This document shows, piece after piece, positions 9,103 through 16,981 of a DNA stretch of 55,697 bases. Below the pieces are notes generated by a model that saw nothing but the letters and a program-made list of their open reading frames with translations, made no database searches and was not told where the DNA came from. This DNA is from JBCBTD01 sp039818825 (GTDB lineage: Bacteria; Pseudomonadota; Alphaproteobacteria; Geminicoccales; Geminicoccaceae), in the NCBI GenBank assembly GCA_039818825.1, contig JBCBTD010000025.1:1-55697 (forward strand). The letters run 5' to 3'. The position numbers were made by a program, and so were the translations under genes. Each line of letters starts with the position of its first letter. The stretch's first letter is position 1.

Positions 9103-9654
9103 ATGCCATGGGAGGGTGACTTGCGAAAACTCCGCCAGCTTCTGGCAGCGTTCGCGGTGGTCGCGTTCGCCGCGACCGCCCAGGCGGCCGAGCCTGAGAA
9201 CACGCTGTATCTCGATCTCGAGGACGGCCGCGTGGTGATCGAGCTGTTGCCGGACGTGGCGCCGCAGCACGTCGCCCGCGTCAAGGAACTGGCACGCGAA
9301 GGTTTCTACGACGGCGTCGTGTTCCACCGGGTGATCCCGGGCTTCATGGCACAGAGCGGTGATCCGACCGGCACCGGCACCGGCGGGTCCGACAAGCCCG
9401 ACCTGCCGGCCGAGTTTTCGGCCGTGCCGTTCGAGCGAGGCACCGTCGGCGCCGCACGCACTCAGGATCCGAACAGCGCCAACAGCCAGTGGTTCATCAC
9501 CTTCGTCGACACCCCACACCTGAACGGCCAGTACACCGTCTGGGGCCAGGTGGTGGAGGGCATGGAACTCGTCGACGCCATCACGCCGGGCGAGCCGCCG
9601 GCCAACCCCGACCGAATCGTGACCATGCGCGTCGCCGCCGACGTCGACGGCTGA
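9103..9654 (+). CDS. periplasmic peptidyl-prolyl cis-trans isomerase (cyclophilin)
   Basis: This cyclophilin-type PPIase speeds proline isomerisation in exported proteins. The catalytic block FHRVIPGFMAQSGDPTGTG and the substrate-binding ANSQWFITF and HLNGQYTVWG motifs are intact. Residues before AEPENTLYL form a signal peptide ending in AQA. ATG 9103 is preceded by AAGGAG at 9090-9095. A TTG at 9121 with its own GGGAGGG six bases upstream would give a cleaner signal peptide (MRKLRQLLAAF) and is an equally possible start. It lies 28 bp before a near-identical cytosolic paralogue, which suggests local duplication. Confidence 0.9.
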   Translation: MPWEGDLRKLRQLLAAFAVVAFAATAQAAEPENTLYLDLEDGRVVIELLPDVAPQHVARVKELAREGFYDGVVFHRVIPGFMAQSGDPTGTGTGGSDKPDLPAEFSAVPFERGTVGAARTQDPNSANSQWFITFVDTPHLNGQYTVWGQVVEGMELVDAITPGEPPANPDRIVTMRVAADVDG

Positions 9655-9682
9655 CCTCCCATACTTCGAAAGGAACGATCGG

Positions 9683-10159
9683 ATGACGACACCCGATCTC
9701 GAGAACACGCTCTACTTGGAACTCGACGCGGGTCGGGTGGTCATCGACCTCTTTCCCAAGGTCGCGCCCGAGCACGTCGCGCGCGTCAAGGAGTTGGCGC
9801 GCGACGGCTTCTACGACGGGATCGTGTTCCACCGGGTGATCCCCGGCTTCATGGCGCAGACCGGCGATCCGACCGGCACCGGCCGCGGCGGCTCGGACAA
9901 GCCCGATCTCAGGTCCGAGTTTTCCAAGCTGCCGTTCGAGCGCGGCACCATCGGTGCTGCGCGCACGCAGAACCCGCACAGCGCCAACAGCCAGTGGTTC
10001 ATCTGCTTCAAGTCGACGCCGCATCTGAACGGCCAGTACACGATCTGGGGCCAGGTGACGACGGGCATGGACCTCGTGGACGCGATCGCACAAGGCGAGC
10101 CGCCGGCGACGCCCGACAAGATCGTCAGCCTCAAGGTCGCGGCCGACGTCGAGGGCTGA
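9683..10159 (+). CDS. cytosolic peptidyl-prolyl cis-trans isomerase (cyclophilin)
   Basis: This 158-residue protein is a cyclophilin without a signal peptide. It is the cytosolic partner of the upstream exported copy, in the manner of E. coli PpiB and PpiA. It retains FHRVIPGFMAQTGDPTGTG, ANSQWFICF and HLNGQYTIWG. The ribosome-binding site AAAGGAA sits about ten bases before ATG 9683. Similarity to the preceding gene runs the full mature length, including the DVEG/DVDG C-terminus. This supports tandem duplication with gain or loss of the export signal. The following ABC-F gene starts only 15 bp downstream, so it may be co-transcribed. Confidence 0.92.
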   Translation: MTTPDLENTLYLELDAGRVVIDLFPKVAPEHVARVKELARDGFYDGIVFHRVIPGFMAQTGDPTGTGRGGSDKPDLRSEFSKLPFERGTIGAARTQNPHSANSQWFICFKSTPHLNGQYTIWGQVTTGMDLVDAIAQGEPPATPDKIVSLKVAADVEG

Positions 10160-10174
10160 CCAGGCTGCCCGGCG

Positions 10175-12025
10175 ATGATCACGCTCGACCATTTGACGGT
10201 TCGGATCGCCGGTCGGTCGCTTTTGGAGGACGTCGACCTCCAGCTGCCGGAGAACCAGCGCTACGGTCTCGTCGGCCGCAACGGCACCGGCAAGTCGACC
10301 CTGCTCAGGCTGTTGGACGGGACGCTCGACGCGGACGGCGGTGAACTCTCACTGCCGGCCCGGCTGATTGTCGGGACCGTCGCCCAGGAGGCGCCGGGCG
10401 GTCCCGCGACGCCTCTGGAGACGGTTCTCGCCGCCGACACCGAGCGGGCGGCGCTGTTGTTGGACCGCGACCAGGCCGGCGACCCGATGCGGCTCGCGGA
10501 CGTCGAGCAACGTCTGTTGGAGATCGGCGCCGATGCGGCGCCGGCGCGGGCGGCCAAGATCCTGAACGGTCTGGGCTTTGCCGAGGCCGACCAGCACCGA
10601 CCGCTCGCCAGCTTCTCGGGCGGTTGGCGGATGCGTGTGGCGCTGGCTGCGGTGTTGTTCCGCGAGCCCGATCTGTTGCTCCTGGACGAGCCGACCAACC
10701 ACCTCGATTTGGAGGCGGCGGTATGGCTCACCGACCATCTGCGTCGCTACCCGCGGACGCTGATCCTGGTGAGCCACGACCGCGAGTTGTTGAACGCGGT
10801 GCCGGACACGATCCTGCACCTCAGCCAGCGCAGCTTGCGCCTGTACAAGGGCAACTACGACGCTTTCGAGCGCCGACGCAGCGAGCAGGCGGAGCTGGAG
10901 GCGAAGCAAGCGGAGAAGGTCGAAGCGAAGAAGGCGCACATGCAGGCGTTCGTCGACCGCTTCCGCTACAAGGCGTCGAAGGCGCGCCAGGCCCAGAGCC
11001 GCCTGAAGATGATCGAAAAGCTGGGTGCCGTGGCGTTGCGCGAGCCCGAGCCTGAGGTCGTGTTCAAGCTACCCGAGCCGACCCCACCGCCGCCGCCGAT
11101 GATCACGCTCGACGACGTCGCCGTCGGCTATGACGGCGTGCCGGTGCTGCGGCGGCTCGACGTGCGGCTCGATCCCGACGACCGGATCGCGCTCCTGGGT
11201 GCGAACGGCAACGGCAAATCGACCTTGGCCAAACTGCTGGCCGGTCGCTTGAAGCCGCTGTCCGGCGAGATCGTTCGCGCCCGTGATCTTCGCGTCGGGT
11301 TCTTCGCCCAGCATCAGATCGAGGATCTCGATGCGCGCGACAGCGCGCTCGACCATCTGCGGCGGGCGCGTCCGGACGCGAAGGAACAGCAGCTACGCGC
11401 CGAGCTGGCACGGTTCGGCCTCGGGCGGGAGAAGTGCGGCACGGCCGCCGGCAAGCTCTCGGGCGGCGAAAAGGCACGACTCGCCTTGTGCCTGCTCTGC
11501 GTACCGGCGCCCCACGTGCTGATCCTCGACGAGCCGACCAACCACCTCGACATCGACAGTCGCGAGGCGCTGGTGAGCGCGCTCAACGCGTTTCCTGGTG
11601 CGGTGGTGCTGATCAGCCACGACATCCAGCTGCTGGAATTGACCGCCGAACAACTGTGGCTGGTCAAGGACGGGCAGGTCAGGCGGTTCGACGGGGACTT
11701 GCAAGACTATCGGCGTGTGCTGCGTGGCGGCGAAGCGCCGGCGGCGCCGGCGCCCAAGCCGACCATCGCACAACGTGTGGACCCGAACCGTCGCCGCCAG
11801 CAGTTGGCGCCCCTTCGCCAGCGTTTGAAGGACATCGAGCGCGATCTCGATCGCCTCACGCGCGAGAAAGCCGAGATCGACAGGCGGATGGCCGATCCCA
11901 CGACCTTCGCCGATCCGGCCGGCGGTGCAGACCTTGCGCGGCGGCTGCAAGCAGTGGAGCGCGCCATTCGTGACGCCGAGCAACACTGGCTCGACGTCGG
12001 CGACGCCATCGACGCGATCGTGTGA
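10175..12025 (+). CDS. yheS: ABC-F family ATPase (YheS-like)
   Basis: This 616-residue soluble twin-ATPase has no membrane domain. It has two Walker A motifs (GRNGTGKST and GANGNGKST), two ABC signatures (SGGWRMR and SGGEKAR) and two LLDEPTNHLD Walker B blocks. A basic linker follows the first domain (FRYKASKARQAQSRLKMIEKL). The C-terminal coiled coil of about 90 residues is rich in Arg and Glu. Order, linker and length match the YheS branch of ABC-F proteins, which act on ribosomes in translation. An antibiotic-resistance role is less likely for this branch. The start ATG 10175 follows the PPIase stop closely. Confidence 0.9.
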   Translation: MITLDHLTVRIAGRSLLEDVDLQLPENQRYGLVGRNGTGKSTLLRLLDGTLDADGGELSLPARLIVGTVAQEAPGGPATPLETVLAADTERAALLLDRDQAGDPMRLADVEQRLLEIGADAAPARAAKILNGLGFAEADQHRPLASFSGGWRMRVALAAVLFREPDLLLLDEPTNHLDLEAAVWLTDHLRRYPRTLILVSHDRELLNAVPDTILHLSQRSLRLYKGNYDAFERRRSEQAELEAKQAEKVEAKKAHMQAFVDRFRYKASKARQAQSRLKMIEKLGAVALREPEPEVVFKLPEPTPPPPPMITLDDVAVGYDGVPVLRRLDVRLDPDDRIALLGANGNGKSTLAKLLAGRLKPLSGEIVRARDLRVGFFAQHQIEDLDARDSALDHLRRARPDAKEQQLRAELARFGLGREKCGTAAGKLSGGEKARLALCLLCVPAPHVLILDEPTNHLDIDSREALVSALNAFPGAVVLISHDIQLLELTAEQLWLVKDGQVRRFDGDLQDYRRVLRGGEAPAAPAPKPTIAQRVDPNRRRQQLAPLRQRLKDIERDLDRLTREKAEIDRRMADPTTFADPAGGADLARRLQAVERAIRDAEQHWLDVGDAIDAIV

Positions 12026-12083
12026 CGTCGACTGGACTCCGCCAAAGGAACGCTTCACAACGTCACGGCAAGCGTGGTAGTTT

Positions 12084-12098
12084 TGTTGCGTTGCAACA
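12084..12098 (+). promoter_or_regulatory. TGTTGC-GTT-GCAACA inverted repeat (possible PhaR-type operator)
   Basis: A perfect 6-bp inverted repeat (12084-12089 and 12093-12098) with a 3-bp spacer lies just upstream of the GGAGGTGA ribosome-binding site of the phasin-like gene. TGC/GCA-rich dyads are the kind of site bound by the PHB-responsive repressor PhaR before phasin genes in other alphaproteobacteria. The assignment is inference from motif and neighbour. Confidence 0.4.
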
Positions 12099-12116
12099 TG
12101 ACGGAGGTGACGAGCC

Positions 12117-12704
12117 GTGGCATCGTCCTCGAAAACGTTTCCGGTGCCGTTGGGCGATCCCAGCAAATGGCTGAAGCTGGCTCAAGAACAGCAGACCGAC
12201 AACTTGCAGACAGGCATGGCTTTGGTCGTCTGTCGTGAGCCGGTTGCCCTGATGACCTTGCAGCAGGCCTTCGTGCAGCGGGCGATGAAGCGCTGGGGTA
12301 TGGCCGGCGTCTCCGACCAGATGGCCGCGTTGGCGCAGGCGACTTCAGCAGCGAAGTCGGCTTCGGCCGCGGCACCGAAGCCCGCGAAGGCGCCGGCCCC
12401 GGCGAAGGTCGCTGCCCCGGCCGCGGCGCCGACGCCGCCCAAGGCCCCGCCCGTGAAGGAGGCGAAGCCGGCGGTGAAGCTGGTGCCGACACCGGTTGCC
12501 GCCGTGCCGGACGACCTGACGGTGATCAAGGGGATCGGTCCGAAATTCGCGGCGACCTTGGCCGAGCACGGTATCACTACCTATGCCAAGCTCGCCCAAC
12601 TCTCCGCTCGTGAGATCGAGGACCTGGAAGAGAAGCTCGGGTTCAGCGGCCGCTTCGCCCGCGAGAACTGGGTCGAGCAAGCGAAAGCGCTCGCCACGCA
12701 CTGA
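12117..12704 (+). CDS. phasin-like protein with C-terminal helix-hairpin-helix domain
   Basis: The protein has 195 residues. The N-terminal ~75 residues form an amphipathic helical segment (LVVCREPVALMTLQQAFVQRAMKRW) resembling phasins that coat polyhydroxyalkanoate granules. Residues 76-125 are an Ala/Pro/Lys linker like that of PHA-granule proteins. Residues 131-192 are a helix-hairpin-helix domain (LTVIKGIGPKFAATLAEHGI, then a GFSGRFARENWVEQAKALA tail) of the kind fused to several alphaproteobacterial proteins and able to bind nucleic acid. It starts at GTG 12117, six bases after a perfect GGAGGTGA. It may tether granules to DNA, as PhaM or PhaF do. That role is inferred. Confidence 0.65.
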   Translation: MASSSKTFPVPLGDPSKWLKLAQEQQTDNLQTGMALVVCREPVALMTLQQAFVQRAMKRWGMAGVSDQMAALAQATSAAKSASAAAPKPAKAPAPAKVAAPAAAPTPPKAPPVKEAKPAVKLVPTPVAAVPDDLTVIKGIGPKFAATLAEHGITTYAKLAQLSAREIEDLEEKLGFSGRFARENWVEQAKALATH

Positions 12705-12732
12705 CGTCGGGCGACGTCACCACGGTCCGACG

Positions 12733-13182
12733 TCAGCGGTCGTCGTTGCCGAGGAAGCGCTCCATGCAGTGGAGCGTTTCCTGACTGACGTGGTGCTCGA
12801 TGCCTTCGGCGTCCTGGCGCGCGGTCTGTTCGTCGACGCCGATCGCCCGCAAGAACGCGACCACCAAGCGATGGCGCCGTTTCGCCATCGAGGCCAGCTC
12901 CCGCCCGCTGTCGGTCAGGAAGATCGAGCGGTAAGGCTCGGTCCGGACCAGCCCTTCGCGAACCAATCGCGCCACGGTGTTGTTGACCGTCGCGTTGCTG
13001 ACACCCAGGCGGTCGGCAAGGTCGACGGCACGCGCTTCGCCCTTCGCGTCGACCAGATCGGCGATCAGTTCGACGTAGTCCTCGGCCACCTCGCTGCGAT
13101 GGTCGGTGCGAATGCGGTCGAACGAGGCCGCCTGCAGGGCGGGGTCCTGGAGCCGCTGTCGACGTTGTCTGCTCAGGCTCAT
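12733..13182 (-). CDS. mntR: manganese-responsive regulator MntR (DtxR family)
   Basis: This is a winged-helix metal-dependent repressor of about 149 residues. It is similar throughout to E. coli MntR: VAEDYVELIADLVDAKGEARAVDLADRLGVSNATV is the DNA-binding half. The dimerisation/metal half includes RRHRLVVAFLRAIGV and DAEGIEHHVSQETL, with the conserved Glu-His-His metal-site residues. ATG 13182 is favoured by alignment; an upstream ATG at 13215 would add eleven residues. No mntH or sit transporter gene adjoins it, so its targets lie outside the window. It reads toward the HHH/phasin gene and is not part of the phn operon. Confidence 0.88.
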   Translation of the reverse strand: MSLSRQRRQRLQDPALQAASFDRIRTDHRSEVAEDYVELIADLVDAKGEARAVDLADRLGVSNATVNNTVARLVREGLVRTEPYRSIFLTDSGRELASMAKRRHRLVVAFLRAIGVDEQTARQDAEGIEHHVSQETLHCMERFLGNDDR

Positions 13183-13290
13183 CGAAAACTCGAAGCTGGT
13201 CGCCGGGATGCGCATCGGTGCACGACCCGCTCGTTCTAGCCGGGTCGGCTGCTGCGGTCACCGTTTCGCCGCAACCATGGTTCCGAGACG

Positions 13291-13983
13291 TCAGCCCGTC
13301 AGCGGATAGGCAGCGGTCTGCCGGAAATCGCCGGCCGCGACGAGCTCTTCGAAGATGCAGAGCCGGTCGACCAGGAAGGGCTCGGCCACCAGGTTGGTCG
13401 TCCGCTCACGCAGCTCGGCCAACAGCAAGTCGTGCTCGGGGCCGGCGAGGCGGTCGGTCAGCGTCATGTGGAAGCGGAACTCTTCCATGACGTAGGGGTA
13501 GCCCCAGCGCTCCAGGTTGGCGCGCTGCGCCTCGCTCAACAAGGACGGGCGGCGGCGCTCGAGCTCCTCGTCGTTGAGCGGCGCCCGGAACGGCTCGAAC
13601 GAGCGAACGCATGCGGCCTCGAACCGCTCCAACTCCGGCGTCGAGCGGACGGTCGTGAGCGCGATGAAGCCACGCAGGCTGCTCACCTCCAGCTCGATCT
13701 CGAACGCCGGCCACGACCCGGCGAACGCCCGCGCCGTCTGGTGGAACAGATCGACGGTCGTGCCTTCGGCCAAGCGGAACGGGGCTTTGAGCGTCGCATG
13801 GAAACCGTAGCGGCGGGGCGAGCGCGTGATGTCCTCGAGCCTCGACGGTGCGATCCCGGCGATGCTCGGTTGGGCGAACCGCTCGCCGGTGATCGCGTCG
13901 CGACCCAGCCAACTGCGGGCGAACGCGTGGAGCGACGACTCCCCCGGCGGTGCCAGGTAGATCGCTTGGCGGGTGCGCATCAT
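13291..13983 (-). CDS. DUF1045 phosphonate-operon protein (2H phosphoesterase-like)
   Basis: This 230-residue protein is of the family found at the end of alphaproteobacterial C-P lyase operons (DUF1045 / Phn operon protein). It carries the two His-x-Thr motifs of 2H phosphoesterases: HATLKAPF in the first half and HMTLTDR in the second. Its ATG overlaps the upstream phnM stop as ATGA. In this operon PhnP, the enzyme that opens ribose 1,2-cyclic phosphate 5-phosphate, is absent. A cyclic phosphodiesterase role for this protein would complete the pathway. Family membership is clear; the reaction is inferred. It is the last gene of the operon. Confidence 0.85.
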   Translation of the reverse strand: MMRTRQAIYLAPPGESSLHAFARSWLGRDAITGERFAQPSIAGIAPSRLEDITRSPRRYGFHATLKAPFRLAEGTTVDLFHQTARAFAGSWPAFEIELEVSSLRGFIALTTVRSTPELERFEAACVRSFEPFRAPLNDEELERRRPSLLSEAQRANLERWGYPYVMEEFRFHMTLTDRLAGPEHDLLLAELRERTTNLVAEPFLVDRLCIFEELVAAGDFRQTAAYPLTG

Positions 13984-15152
13984 GCGACCCTCGTGCCGGC
14001 CGACCAGACCGAACGGACGATCGGCCGTCCCTGGACCAGGTGGACCTCGACCAGATCGGCGCGGAGGCCCGGTTCCAGGCGGCCACGATCGGCGAGGCCG
14101 ACGGCTGCCGCGGGTGCCGCCGTCACCGCGCCCACGGCGCGCGGGATCGACCAGGCAGTCTCGCCGGCGGCGAGCTGGAACGCGCCCTGGACGAGGCTGG
14201 CCGGAATGTAGTCGGAGGCGAACATGTCGAGCAGCCCGGCCTGCGCGAGCGTCACTGCCGCGACGTTGCCCGAGTGCGAGCCCCCGCGGATCAAATTGGG
14301 GGAGCCCATCAAGGTCGGCAGGCCGCGATCACGCGCCGCGGTCGCGGCTTCCAGGGTGGTCGGAAACTCGGTCAGGCAGGCGCCGAAGTTGAGTGCCTCG
14401 TCGATGTGCTCGATCCGAGCGTCGTCGTGGGTCGCCAGCGGCAGGCCGCGCGCGCGGGCGAGATCGGCGATCGCGCGGGCGTTGGCGGGGCCGAAGCGCT
14501 TCGAGCCCTCGATCAACGTGCTCACATGCGCGTCGACCTCGGCGTCCGACATGTTGAGGTTCTTCTGGTAGCGCTGGCGGTAAGCTTCGATGTCGGGCGA
14601 CTGCCGATCGCCCGGGGCGTGATCCATCACCGAGAACATCGCGGTCAGCGGGCTCGAGGCGTGGTGTTCGGCAAGCGTGGGGATGTCGACGTGGGTGATC
14701 TCGCAGCGGAGGTGCAGCCGGTGGTCGACCCGCAGCATCCGATGGTCCGTCGCGTACTCGAGGCCTTCGATCATCGGCGCGATCATCTCGGCGCGGGTGT
14801 CCCACCCCGGCGCCGAACCGATGGTCAGGCTGTCGAAGACCGTGGTGATGCCGGCGCTGGCGATCTGGCCATCGTGGGCGATCGCCGCGGCGACTTTGTC
14901 CCAGAGCACCCCGCTTCGGGGCTGGAAGTGCCTTTCCAGATTGTCGGTGTGGACGTCGACCAGCCCAGGGATGAGGAGGGCCCCTTCGAGGTCGTGTGCC
15001 GCCGGCATGCGTGCGCTGCCGCCGTCGATGGCGGCTATTCGCCCGTCGCGGACCATGAGCGTGCCGGCCACGACCGCGTCGCGCAGCACCAGGCTCGCGT
15101 TGGTGAACACGGTCTCCGTGCGGGCGGAGGCCTGGGCCAACTCGACGTTCAA
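13980..15152 (-). CDS. phnM: PhnM-type diphosphatase, copy 2 (divergent)
   Basis: This 390-residue amidohydrolase-superfamily enzyme removes pyrophosphate from ribose 1-phosphonate 5-triphosphate. Metal-site and family motifs are intact: HTDNLER, the HLRCE block, MDHAPGDRQ, THDD and GGSHSGNVAAV. It starts at TTG 15152, sharing TTGA with the stop of the upstream phnM. It differs from that copy by an extra stretch after the HDGQ motif (SLTIGSAPGWDTRAEM) and by GSPN in place of GAPN. It is an ancient paralogue rather than a recent duplicate. Why one operon needs two is unclear. Confidence 0.87.
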   Translation of the reverse strand: MNVELAQASARTETVFTNASLVLRDAVVAGTLMVRDGRIAAIDGGSARMPAAHDLEGALLIPGLVDVHTDNLERHFQPRSGVLWDKVAAAIAHDGQIASAGITTVFDSLTIGSAPGWDTRAEMIAPMIEGLEYATDHRMLRVDHRLHLRCEITHVDIPTLAEHHASSPLTAMFSVMDHAPGDRQSPDIEAYRQRYQKNLNMSDAEVDAHVSTLIEGSKRFGPANARAIADLARARGLPLATHDDARIEHIDEALNFGACLTEFPTTLEAATAARDRGLPTLMGSPNLIRGGSHSGNVAAVTLAQAGLLDMFASDYIPASLVQGAFQLAAGETAWSIPRAVGAVTAAPAAAVGLADRGRLEPGLRADLVEVHLVQGRPIVRSVWSAGTRVA

Positions 15153-16288
15153 GCCACCCGTCTCCCTTCACGCCAAACGGCCTGCACGGTCGGCACGTCG
15201 CCGCTGTGACGAACCCGCACGAGGTCCGCACGGAGGCCGGGTGTCAGCGCGCCACGGTCGTCCAATCCGAGCATGGCGGCAGGCCCGCTCGTGACCGGGG
15301 CGATCGCTCGTGGCAGTGACCAACCCAGGCGGTCGTGGATGACGAAGGCCGCGTGAACCATGCTGACCGGAACGTAGTCCGAGGAGAGCCCGTCGAGAAG
15401 CCCCGCCGCAGCGAGGGACAGAGCAGAGACGTTGCCGGAGTGGGAACCGCCGAGAATCACGTTCGGCGCGCCCATGACGATCGCCATACTGGCAGCCCGG
15501 GCAGCTTCGGCAGCGGCCGTCGTCGTCGGGAATTCCGAGATGCGGCAGCCTTCGTCGTGGGCCTGCGCCACGTGCGCGACGGTGGTGTCGTCGTGGCTGG
15601 CGAGGACCACGTCCCGGCCTGCCACGAGATCGAGTACGCCCTGGCGGTGGGCTTCCGCGTAGCGCGCCTGCTCGTCGATCCGCCGTCGGACCAGCGCCTC
15701 GAACTCGTCGTCGGTCGCTTCGCTACGGCCGCGGTGAAACGTCCGATAGCGCTCCAGATCATGCCACTGCCGCTGCCCCGGGGTGTGGTCCATCAGCGAG
15801 ACGACGCGCAGGTCCGGATGGTCGACATGGTCGGCGAAGATGTCGACGACGTCCGGATCGGACACCTCACAGCGCAGATGCACCAAATGCTCGGCCTTCA
15901 GCACGCCCGCCGCTCGGCCCTTGTCGAGGGCATCCAGCGACAGCTCCAAGAACTCCAGGCGCTCGCGCTTGCCGCCGTAGAAGCCGACGCAGATGGCATC
16001 GCACACCGTGGTGATGCCGGCGGCGGCGATTTGTCCGTCGTGGGCCAGGAGCGCGGCGTCGGCGGGCCAGCGGACCTTGGGCCGCGGCTGCACCTGCCGC
16101 TCGAGGTTGTCGGTGTGAACTTCGACGAGGCCTGGGATCAGGTAGTCGCCTTCCAGGTCGAAGCCGCCGGCGGTCGTCGTGCCCGTCACCTCGATGGCGG
16201 CGATCCGACCGTCGGTGACGACCAAGCGACCGTGGATCACCGCCTCGGGCGTGACGATGCGGGCGTTGTCGATCGTGACGTCGTTCAT
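15149..16288 (-). CDS. phnM: PhnM, alpha-D-ribose 1-methylphosphonate 5-triphosphate diphosphatase, copy 1
   Basis: This 379-residue enzyme is the more canonical of the two PhnM copies. It has QPRPKVRWPADAALLAHD, HLRCEVSD, SLMDHTPGQRQW, ASHDDTTVAH and GAPNVILGGSHSGN, close to the E. coli order and wording. It acts after PhnG/H/I/L have built the nucleoside-triphosphate-type phosphonate ester and before PhnJ. Its ATG overlaps the phnL stop (ATGA), and its stop overlaps the next phnM start (TTGA). All metal-ligand motifs are present, so activity is expected. Confidence 0.92.
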   Translation of the reverse strand: MNDVTIDNARIVTPEAVIHGRLVVTDGRIAAIEVTGTTTAGGFDLEGDYLIPGLVEVHTDNLERQVQPRPKVRWPADAALLAHDGQIAAAGITTVCDAICVGFYGGKRERLEFLELSLDALDKGRAAGVLKAEHLVHLRCEVSDPDVVDIFADHVDHPDLRVVSLMDHTPGQRQWHDLERYRTFHRGRSEATDDEFEALVRRRIDEQARYAEAHRQGVLDLVAGRDVVLASHDDTTVAHVAQAHDEGCRISEFPTTTAAAEAARAASMAIVMGAPNVILGGSHSGNVSALSLAAAGLLDGLSSDYVPVSMVHAAFVIHDRLGWSLPRAIAPVTSGPAAMLGLDDRGALTPGLRADLVRVRHSGDVPTVQAVWREGRRVA

Positions 16289-16974
16289 GCCGCCACCCGC
16301 ATCGACTCGACGTCGATGGCCCGGTCGGCGACACGGGCGCGGACGTCCTGGTCGTGGAAGATCCCCAACAGCGCGGCACCCCTCGCCTTGGCCTCGTCGA
16401 TCATCTCGACGACCGTGGCGCGGTTGGTCGCGTCCAGCGACGCCGTCGGTTCGTCGAGCAGTAGGATCGGATAGGGGTGGGCGAAGCCGCGGGCGATGTT
16501 GACGCGCTGCTGCTCGCCACCCGAAAAGGTCGCGGGCGGCAGCGCCCAGTGGCTCTCGGGAATGCGCAAGCGCGCGAGCAACGCGCGGGCGCGATCGCGC
16601 GCCGCGTCGCGGTCGACGCCCAGCGCAAAGAGCGGCTCGGCGACCACGTCGACCGCCCCCACCCGCGGCACGCAGCGAAGGAACTGGCTGACGTAGCCGA
16701 GGGTCCGGCGGCGCACGGCGAAGACGGTGCGCGCGTCTGCCGAGACGAGATCGACGTCGTGGCCGTCGTGGCGGACGACGACCCGGCCGCCGCCGGCCTT
16801 GTAGTTGCCGTAGACCAGGCGCAGCAACGTCGACTTGCCGATGCCGGAGGGCCCGGCCAGCACGACGCACTCGCCGGCCTCGATGGTGAACCCGACGCTC
16901 TCGAACACCGGGATGCGGACACCGCTCTGGAGATGGAGGACGAAGCTCTTGGCGATGTCGTGCGCGCTCAGCAT
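16285..16974 (-). CDS. phnL: PhnL, C-P lyase ABC-type ATPase
   Basis: This 229-residue soluble ABC ATPase has Walker A GPSGIGKST, signature SGGEQQRVNIARGFA and Walker B ILLLDEPTASLD, followed by a FHDQDVR switch His. The N-terminus (MLSAHDIAKSFVLHLQSG) and the FLRCVPRV region are diagnostic of PhnL as opposed to transport ATPases. It is needed with PhnG, H and I to form the ribose 5-triphosphate phosphonate and can dock on the PhnK-bound core complex. It lies 7 bp after phnK and overlaps the first phnM. Confidence 0.93.
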   Translation of the reverse strand: MLSAHDIAKSFVLHLQSGVRIPVFESVGFTIEAGECVVLAGPSGIGKSTLLRLVYGNYKAGGGRVVVRHDGHDVDLVSADARTVFAVRRRTLGYVSQFLRCVPRVGAVDVVAEPLFALGVDRDAARDRARALLARLRIPESHWALPPATFSGGEQQRVNIARGFAHPYPILLLDEPTASLDATNRATVVEMIDEAKARGAALLGIFHDQDVRARVADRAIDVESMRVAA

Positions 16975-16981
16975 GGACGGT

